In this document: in pieces, positions 1 through 3,758 of the stretch
Position numbering within the stretch: position 1 is the stretch's first letter
Layout of the letters: every line of letters starts with the position of its first letter
Assembly: GCA_030670005.1 (NCBI GenBank)
Contig: DAOVCL010000068.1
Location: 1 to 9,241, forward strand
Origin: Candidatus Zixiibacteriota bacterium
Lineage (GTDB): Bacteria; SM23-81; DAOVCL01
Direction: 5' to 3'
Length of the DNA: 9,241 nt
Position numbers and translations under genes: made by a program
The notes under the pieces: model-generated
The model's input: the letters and a program-made list of their open reading frames with translations, nothing else
Databases searched by the model: none
What the model was told of the DNA's origin: nothing

Positions 1-1
1 G

Positions 2-226
2 CAGGAGAAGGACAACAGGGAGCTCCCCATATATATCGTCTATCCCACTAAGGGAATGGAGGTAACCTTTGACTATGCGGCAACAGGTATAGAAGCCGTT
101 AAGGCCATAAGCTTTTTGGCCGGTAAGAACAGATACCCACAAAAGAGAGAGTCTCAGGGGAGGTCAATTACCCTCTCCTTGGAGGGCTGGGTCTTCCCCA
201 ACAGCGGGATAACCTTTGTCTGGTGA
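2..226 (+). CDS. C-terminal part of an unrecognised protein (5' end outside the window)
   Basis: A reading frame stays open from base 2 to a TGA at 224-226 and encodes 74 residues. It starts before the window, so only the C-terminus is visible. The fragment is moderately hydrophilic, with a few hydrophobic strand-like segments such as ELPIYIVYP near the start and GWVFPNSGITFVW at the end. I see no membrane helix, cysteine cluster or catalytic motif, and I do not recognise the family. Codon use (AGG/AGA, ATA) matches the neighbours, which supports it being a real gene. The aldehyde dehydrogenase ATG follows its stop by 7 nt, so the two are probably co-transcribed. Confidence 0.7.
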   Translation, partial: QEKDNRELPIYIVYPTKGMEVTFDYAATGIEAVKAISFLAGKNRYPQKRESQGRSITLSLEGWVFPNSGITFVW

Positions 227-233
227 GGAGAAG

Positions 234-1652
234 ATGAAAGCCTATGTAAATGGACGATGGATAGAGGGAGAGGGAGATTTTCAGGTCCTGAACCCATATA
301 ACAACCAACAGATAGGATCAGCCCCTCTGCTCTCCTCCCAAGAGGTAAGGGAGGTGGTGAAGGGGGCAAGAGAGGGCCTTGCCCAGATGGAGTCCCTCTC
401 CCGATACGAGAGATACCAGATACTGCAGAGGACGGCCCAGGGTCTCAAGCAGGACTCAGAGAAGTTAGCCCAACTCCTCTCCCTGGAGGTGGGAAAGACC
501 ATCAGGGAGGCCAGAGGAGAGGTCTCCCGGGCAATCCAGACGGTCACTCTTTCCTCAGAGGAGGCCAAAAGAATCAGCGGAGAGGTAGTTCCCTTCGACT
601 CTGCCCCCGGTTCAGGGGACAGAATCGGCTTCTACCTCAGGGTCCCCATAGGGGTGGTAGGGGCTATAACCCCTTTCAACTTCCCCCTCAATCTGGCCCT
701 ACACAAAGTGGCCCCGGCCCTGGCTGCAGGCAATAGCGTCATCCTCAAACCAGCCTCTGCCACGCCCCTCACAAGTGAGCTCCTCTGTCGGCTCCTCTTG
801 CAGGCCGGTCTCCCCCCAAAGGGGATAAGTCTGGTTACCGGTAGGGGGGAGGAAGTTGGGGAGGCCTTGGTGAGGGACGAGAAGGTGAGGATGATAACCT
901 TCACCGGATCTCTGGATGTGGGGAGAAGGATAATGCAGGGCTTAGGACTGAAGAAGGCCACGATGGAACTGGGGTCAAACTCGGCTGTAATCGTGGAGAA
1001 GGACGCAATCCTGAGTGAGGCCCTCCCCAGGATAAGGGATGGGGCCTTTGCCCTTGCCGGACAGGTCTGCATCTCGGTGCAGAGGGTCTATGCGCACAAG
1101 GAGATATACGATGATTTTCTCGATGGTTTCATCCCCTTGGTAAGGGAGATAAAATCAGGGGATCCTTTAGATGGGACCACCGATATGGGGCCGATGATCT
1201 CCCCTCAGGCCGCTCGGAGGGCAAAGGAGTGGGTAGATGAGGCCATAGATAGAGGAGGCAAGCTTCTCACCGGGGGAGGGGTGAAGGGAAGCTTTATGGA
1301 ACCCACCGTCCTAACAGAGGTTCCCCGGGACTGCCGGGTGAGCTCGCAGGAAGCGTTTGCCCCCTTAGTGGTGGTCAACCCCTATGGGGAGCTCGATGAG
1401 GCCATCGAAGAGGTAAACAAGTCCATATATGGCCTGCAGGCAGGGATATATACCCAGGATCTTGATCGGGCCCTCAAAGCGGCCCGCAGGATAGAGGTGG
1501 GAGGGGTAATCATAAATGACATTCCCACCTTCCGGGTTGACCTTATGCCCTACGGCGGGGTGAAGGGGAGCGGTCTGGGGAGGGAGGGACCCAAGTATGC
1601 CATAGAAGAGTTTACGGAGCCGAAACTTGTCTCCATCAGATTCCATAAGTAG
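234..1652 (+). CDS. NAD(P)-dependent aldehyde dehydrogenase, lactaldehyde/glyceraldehyde-3-phosphate dehydrogenase-like
   Basis: A 472-residue cytosolic enzyme of the aldehyde dehydrogenase superfamily, which oxidises an aldehyde to its acid with NAD(P). The full fold is present. The oxyanion-hole Asn is N149 in PFNFP, the cofactor-binding Lys is K172 in LKPAS, and FTGSLDVG lies at 223-230. The general base is E245 in MELGS, the nucleophile is C279 in GQVCIS, and E373 lies in an EAFAP motif. The C-terminal stretch from GGVIIND to GSGLGREG resembles the archaeal lactaldehyde dehydrogenase (CofA) and GapN-like branch. The second Gly of the usual ELGG is Ser247 here. ATG 234 is chosen because AGGAG (226-230) precedes it, although the spacing of 3 nt is short; an in-frame TTG at 216 has no ribosome-binding site. 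It starts 7 nt after the upstream gene and overlaps deoB by 26 nt. The substrate cannot be fixed from sequence; lactaldehyde, acetaldehyde and glyceraldehyde-3-phosphate are all possible. Confidence 0.95.
   Translation: MKAYVNGRWIEGEGDFQVLNPYNNQQIGSAPLLSSQEVREVVKGAREGLAQMESLSRYERYQILQRTAQGLKQDSEKLAQLLSLEVGKTIREARGEVSRAIQTVTLSSEEAKRISGEVVPFDSAPGSGDRIGFYLRVPIGVVGAITPFNFPLNLALHKVAPALAAGNSVILKPASATPLTSELLCRLLLQAGLPPKGISLVTGRGEEVGEALVRDEKVRMITFTGSLDVGRRIMQGLGLKKATMELGSNSAVIVEKDAILSEALPRIRDGAFALAGQVCISVQRVYAHKEIYDDFLDGFIPLVREIKSGDPLDGTTDMGPMISPQAARRAKEWVDEAIDRGGKLLTGGGVKGSFMEPTVLTEVPRDCRVSSQEAFAPLVVVNPYGELDEAIEEVNKSIYGLQAGIYTQDLDRALKAARRIEVGGVIINDIPTFRVDLMPYGGVKGSGLGREGPKYAIEEFTEPKLVSIRFHK
1616..1619 (+). 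promoter_or_regulatory. Ribosome-binding site for deoB, inside the aldehyde dehydrogenase gene
   Basis: GGAG stands 7 nt before TTG 1627, the normal spacing. It lies within the last codons of the upstream gene. It decides the deoB start, because no ATG exists in frame before the first beta strand (RVLVILLDGVG), and the next in-frame candidates (CTG 1657, GTG 1660) fall inside that strand. Confidence 0.7.
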
Positions 1653-2811
1653 AGTTCTGGTGATCCTCTTGGATGGGGTGGGAGTAGGAGAGCTTCCCGA
1701 TGCCGGAGATTATGGAGATAAGGGCTCAAATACCTTGGGGAACCTGGCCCAGGCGGTTGGTGGGCTTAAGCTACCACATCTGGAGCTTATGGGCCTGGGG
1801 AACATAATCCCACTGAAAGGGGTACCCCCTCAGGGTTCTCCCCAGGCAAATTACGGCAAGCTAAGTGAAAGGGCCCCAGGAAAGGACTCCACTTCCGGCC
1901 ATTGGGAGCTTATGGGGTTAACCCTGAAGAGACCTTTCCCCACCTATCCTAATGGTTTCCCTCCTCAGTTGATAAGGAAGTTTGAAGCCATGATAGGGAG
2001 GAAGGTCCTGGGGAACTATCCTGCCTCCGGGACCCAGATCATCCAAGATCTGGGGGAGGAACACCAGAAGAGCGGTTGGCCCATCGTCTATACCTCCGCA
2101 GACAGCGTCTTCCAGATAGCCGCCCATGAGGAGGTAATCCCCCCAGAGGAGCTTTACCAAATCTGCTTCCAGACTAGGGAGATCCTCAGCGGGGAAGATG
2201 GGGTGGGGAGGGTGATCGCCCGTCCCTTTTTGGGCCAGCCCGGCTCCTACTGGAGGACGGAGAGAAGGAAAGACTTTTCCCTACCCCCTCCTGGGAATAC
2301 GGTTCTGGACCTATTGAAGGTCAACGGTTATCCTGTGGTGGGAATAGGCAAGATCCCCGACCTCTTTGCCGGAAAGGGATTTACTCAAACGGTAAAGGCC
2401 AAGAACAATCCAGAGAATATGGCCAAGATCCTGGAGACCTGCGGGAGGGTAGAGAGGGGGCTGATATTCACCAACCTTGTGGACTTCGATATGCTCTGGG
2501 GGCATCGGAACGATCCCCAGAGGTTTGCCCAGGGGTTAGAGGAGTTCGACGGCTGGCTACCGAAATTCCTGGAGACTCTCATCCCATCCGATCTTCTCCT
2601 CATCACCGCAGATCATGGTTGCGATCCCACCACCCCCAGCACCGACCACTCCCGGGAGTATGTGCCCGTCTTAGCCTGGGGGAAAGGGATAAGATCTGGA
2701 GTCGACCTGGGAATAAGGGAGACATTTGCCGATCTGGGAGCGGCCATATCCCAGGCCCTGGGGATCAGGGGGACGGGAGAGGGAAGAAGCTTCCTGAGGG
2801 AGATAGTTTGA
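1627..2811 (+). CDS. deoB: Phosphopentomutase
   Basis: Interconverts ribose-1-phosphate and ribose-5-phosphate, and the deoxyribose equivalents, in the cytosol. This links nucleoside phosphorolysis to the pentose phosphate and deoxyribose-phosphate aldolase routes. It is an alkaline-phosphatase-superfamily enzyme with two metal ions. Its 394 residues match the family length. The metal ligands known from the Bacillus cereus enzyme are all present: D16 in LLDGVG, D288 and H293 in NLVDFDMLWGHR, D329-H330 in TADHG, and H341 in TDHSREYVP. YTSADSVFQIAAHEE (155-169) is also typical. The residue aligned with the phosphate-bearing Thr85 of the Bacillus enzyme is Ser88, in GKDSTSGHWE. A serine can play the same role, as in alkaline phosphatase, so activity is likely kept. 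The start is TTG 1627. The gene overlaps the aldehyde dehydrogenase gene by 26 nt, which implies translational coupling. Confidence 0.97.
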   Translation: MSPSDSISRVLVILLDGVGVGELPDAGDYGDKGSNTLGNLAQAVGGLKLPHLELMGLGNIIPLKGVPPQGSPQANYGKLSERAPGKDSTSGHWELMGLTLKRPFPTYPNGFPPQLIRKFEAMIGRKVLGNYPASGTQIIQDLGEEHQKSGWPIVYTSADSVFQIAAHEEVIPPEELYQICFQTREILSGEDGVGRVIARPFLGQPGSYWRTERRKDFSLPPPGNTVLDLLKVNGYPVVGIGKIPDLFAGKGFTQTVKAKNNPENMAKILETCGRVERGLIFTNLVDFDMLWGHRNDPQRFAQGLEEFDGWLPKFLETLIPSDLLLITADHGCDPTTPSTDHSREYVPVLAWGKGIRSGVDLGIRETFADLGAAISQALGIRGTGEGRSFLREIV

Positions 2812-2831
2812 CGGGATGGACTGGGTGATCA

Positions 2832-2854
2832 GGATAGACGAAAATCGTCTACCC
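2832..2854 (+). repeat. Hairpin just after deoB (GACGA-AAA-TCGTC core)
   Basis: A 7-bp perfect stem (TAGACGA at 2835-2841, TCGTCTA at 2845-2851) has a loop of three A. It extends by two more G-C pairs across one mismatch. It lies 21 nt after the deoB stop. There is no T-tract, so it could be a 3'-end-stabilising structure or a Rho-assisted stop rather than an intrinsic terminator. Confidence 0.55.
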
Positions 2855-2859
2855 ATGCT

Positions 2860-2888
2860 CCTTGTGGATGTTATCATCCACAGCAAGG
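2860..2888 (+). repeat. Second hairpin after deoB (GTGGATG-TTAT-CATCCAC)
   Basis: A perfect 7-bp stem (2864-2870 with 2875-2881) has a TTAT loop. Four outer pairs (CCTT 2860-2863 with AAGG 2885-2888) can form across a 3-nt bulge. It follows the first hairpin by 5 nt, so the two would stack in tandem in a transcript. No T-tract follows. Confidence 0.55.
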
Positions 2889-2898
2889 TGAATGGAAC

Positions 2899-2915
2899 CA
2901 CGGATGAACACGGAT
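2899..2915. repeat. CACGGAT direct repeat, 10-nt period
   Basis: CACGGAT occurs at 2899-2905 and again at 2909-2915, within an ACCACGGATGAACACGGATA context. Two units only. It looks like a short remnant of a decayed intergenic tandem repeat. Confidence 0.5.
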
Positions 2916-2943
2916 AAACCAAAAGGAGCTGAGGGAAGTCTAT

Positions 2944-3020
2944 GGAGCTGAGATCCAGACTTTGCCACCTGGTCCCTCGATGGTCAATAGTTTCCTTAAT
3001 TCTACATTCAAAGCTTTGCT
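2944..3020 (+). repeat. Degenerate dispersed intergenic repeat, copy A
   Basis: This stretch aligns along its length with 9109-9190. Shared blocks in the same order are GGAG(C/T)TGAGA, CAATAGT(T/C)TCC, TTAATTCTACATT and ACATTC(A/G)AAGCTTTGCT. Copy B has a few extra bases before and within the TACATT part. No reading frame is conserved between copies. It may be a small non-autonomous element or an intergenic repeat family of this genome. Confidence 0.7.
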
Positions 3021-3080
3021 ATGTGGGAGGCATCTCCCCTGGGCGGAGCCTCGGGCAAGCCTGATGCCGATCAAAAGTGT

Positions 3081-3106
3081 GCTGTCAGGAGTTACCTCCT
3101 GACAGC
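3081..3106 (+). repeat. Perfect 11-bp hairpin upstream of cdd
   Basis: GCTGTCAGGAG (3081-3091) and its exact reverse complement (3096-3106) surround a TTAC loop. The stem has no mismatch. It is followed by TCTT and then mixed sequence, so it is a poor intrinsic terminator. It may be a REP-like palindrome or a leader structure for cdd, whose ATG is 82 nt downstream. Confidence 0.7.
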
Positions 3107-3116
3107 TCTTGCAATA

Positions 3117-3158
3117 GACGGGATGAGTAAAAAATCCGGTAAATCCTGTTATCCCGTC
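3117..3158. repeat. Inverted-end element upstream of cdd (GACGGGAT...ATCCCGTC)
   Basis: Perfect 8-bp inverted ends (3117-3124 and 3151-3158) enclose 26 nt. The right part repeats an ATCC-led unit at 3134, 3143 and 3151, close to a 9-nt period. The same architecture, with ends GACAGGAT and ATCCTGTC, occurs on the other side of cdd at 3654-3704, so the two are treated as one family. Confidence 0.65.
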
Positions 3159-3188
3159 AGAAAAGCTCCGCCGCAGGGTGTTAAGTTC

Positions 3189-3581
3189 ATGTCTCGAAAA
3201 TTTGATGAGCTGATAGATAGAGCAAGGCAAGCGCAGAGCAAAGCCTATGCCCCTTACTCTAAGTTCAAGGTAGGAGCTGCTATCTTAACTGAAGACGGGG
3301 ATATCTACAGCGGATGCAATGTGGAGAACTCCTCCTATGGGTTAACCATCTGCGCAGAGAGGGGGGCCCTCTTTAAAGCCATCTCCGAGGGTAAGCGGAG
3401 GTTTAAGTCGGTGGTTGTCTTCTCCGATAGGCTGGCCTACCCCTGTGGGGCTTGCCTCCAGGTTCTGGCCGAGTTCTCCCCGGAAATGGAGGTCTGCCTG
3501 GCCAGCAGCAAGGGGGAGCTAAAAAAGTTCAACCTCAGGGACCTCCTCCCCCAGCCGTTTGCAATTGGCAATGAGCAATGA
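3189..3581 (+). CDS. cdd: Cytidine deaminase (small tetrameric type)
   Basis: Converts cytidine and deoxycytidine to uridine and deoxyuridine for pyrimidine salvage, in the cytosol. The 130 residues match the homotetrameric zinc enzymes. Zinc ligands are C55 in CAE and C86 and C89 in PCGAC; the proton-shuttling Glu is E57. N44 and E46 in NVENSSYG are the nucleoside-contacting residues. The N-terminal motif AYAPYSKFKVGAA is also classic. ATG 3189 gives the family-typical start, with AGGG (3175-3178) 10 nt before it. The C-terminus is odd: after LLPQPF the family usually ends in something like GPEDL, whereas here AIGNEQ (125-130) and the stop are written by a GCAATGA-type tandem repeat. The gene stands alone between repeat-rich gaps and is bracketed by two related inverted-end elements. 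It shares the nucleoside theme with deoB but is probably a separate transcription unit. Confidence 0.95.
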   Translation: MSRKFDELIDRARQAQSKAYAPYSKFKVGAAILTEDGDIYSGCNVENSSYGLTICAERGALFKAISEGKRRFKSVVVFSDRLAYPCGACLQVLAEFSPEMEVCLASSKGELKKFNLRDLLPQPFAIGNEQ

Positions 3582-3595
3582 TAATTTAGCATTGA
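3561..3595. repeat. 7-bp tandem repeat spanning the cdd stop codon
   Basis: Five heptamers lie in phase: GCAATTG, GCAATGA, GCAATGA, a diverged TAATTTA, and GCATTGA. The first three encode the last residues (AIGNEQ) and the TGA stop of cdd. Because seven is not a multiple of three, gain or loss of a unit would change the C-terminus. Confidence 0.7.
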
Positions 3596-3600
3596 AAAAA

Positions 3601-3629
3601 TTGACAAAGGGCAGATTCCATTCTAATTT
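3601..3629 (+). promoter_or_regulatory. Possible sigma-70 promoter for the helicase operon
   Basis: A perfect -35 box TTGACA (3601-3606) is followed after 17 nt by TAATTT (3624-3629). Alternatively it is followed after 15 nt by TCTAAT (3622-3627), which matches the -10 consensus better but with short spacing. It lies 130 nt before TTG 3759, in the only non-coding gap upstream of the second operon. Confidence 0.4.
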
Positions 3630-3653
3630 GATAGCAAGGAATTTCCTTTTTTG

Positions 3654-3704
3654 GACAGGATATACAGGATTGTCAGGATATAAAGAAATTGTGTAAATCC
3701 TGTC
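3654..3704. repeat. Inverted-end element downstream of cdd with 9-bp CAGGAT tandem units
   Basis: Ends GACAGGAT (3654-3661) and ATCCTGTC (3697-3704) are perfect 8-bp inverted repeats. Inside are three 9-nt units starting with CAGGAT at 3656, 3665 and 3674. It resembles the element at 3117-3158, and both are followed by AG-A-rich sequence. It lies between the possible promoter and the helicase start, so it would be in the operon leader. Confidence 0.65.
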
Positions 3705-3747
3705 AGAGAAACCCATGGATCTTGGTTAAGTTCGCAATCTCACAGAT

Positions 3748-3751
3748 GGAG
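3748..3751 (+). promoter_or_regulatory. Ribosome-binding site for the helicase-nuclease gene
   Basis: GGAG lies 7 nt before TTG 3759. A second GGAG (3753-3756) is only 2 nt away and less suitable. The nearby ATGs at 3715 and 3746 are out of frame, so TTG 3759 is the best start. Confidence 0.6.
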
Positions 3752-3758
3752 TGGAGAA

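Larger units (their letters stand above)
2812..3188 (+). other. Repeat- and hairpin-rich gap between deoB and cdd
   Basis: This 377-nt gap shows no convincing gene. A frame leads into cdd from ATG 3021, but its residues before the cdd start have no cytidine deaminase character and are encoded by repeats and hairpins. The gap holds, in order, a hairpin at 2832-2854, a hairpin at 2860-2888, a CACGGAT direct repeat at 2899-2915, one copy of a degenerate repeat shared with the right end of the window (2944-3020), a short structured stretch around 3025-3068, a perfect 11-bp hairpin at 3081-3106, and an element with inverted ends at 3117-3158. No T-tract follows any hairpin, so no classical terminator is evident. 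I find no convincing sigma-70 promoter for cdd. Confidence 0.7.

Noticed and set aside
216..233. An earlier TTG start for the aldehyde dehydrogenase.
   Set aside because: It has no ribosome-binding site and would overlap the upstream gene; ATG 234 has AGGAG directly before it and gives the usual family N-terminus.
2835..2881. The two tandem hairpins after deoB as the start of a CRISPR array.
   Set aside because: The two stems differ in sequence and there is no repeated unit with regular spacers.
3025..3068. Two short strings (GGGAGGCA and GCAAGCCTGATGC) that resemble the 340-410 region of bacterial 16S rRNA, in the right order.
   Set aside because: The sequence between and around them does not match 16S rRNA, and a 13-base match is not improbable by chance in a window of this size. 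Not called as an rRNA fragment.
3021..3188. An in-frame N-terminal extension of cytidine deaminase from ATG 3021 (56 extra residues).
   Set aside because: The extension is encoded by hairpins and repeat elements, has no deaminase character, and the family length is met exactly from ATG 3189.
3581..3600. A stem-loop after cdd (CAATG...CATTG followed by AAAAAA) as an intrinsic terminator.
   Set aside because: The stem is short, A/T-rich and has a mismatch, and the tract is A rather than T on the coding strand. It belongs to the heptamer repeat.
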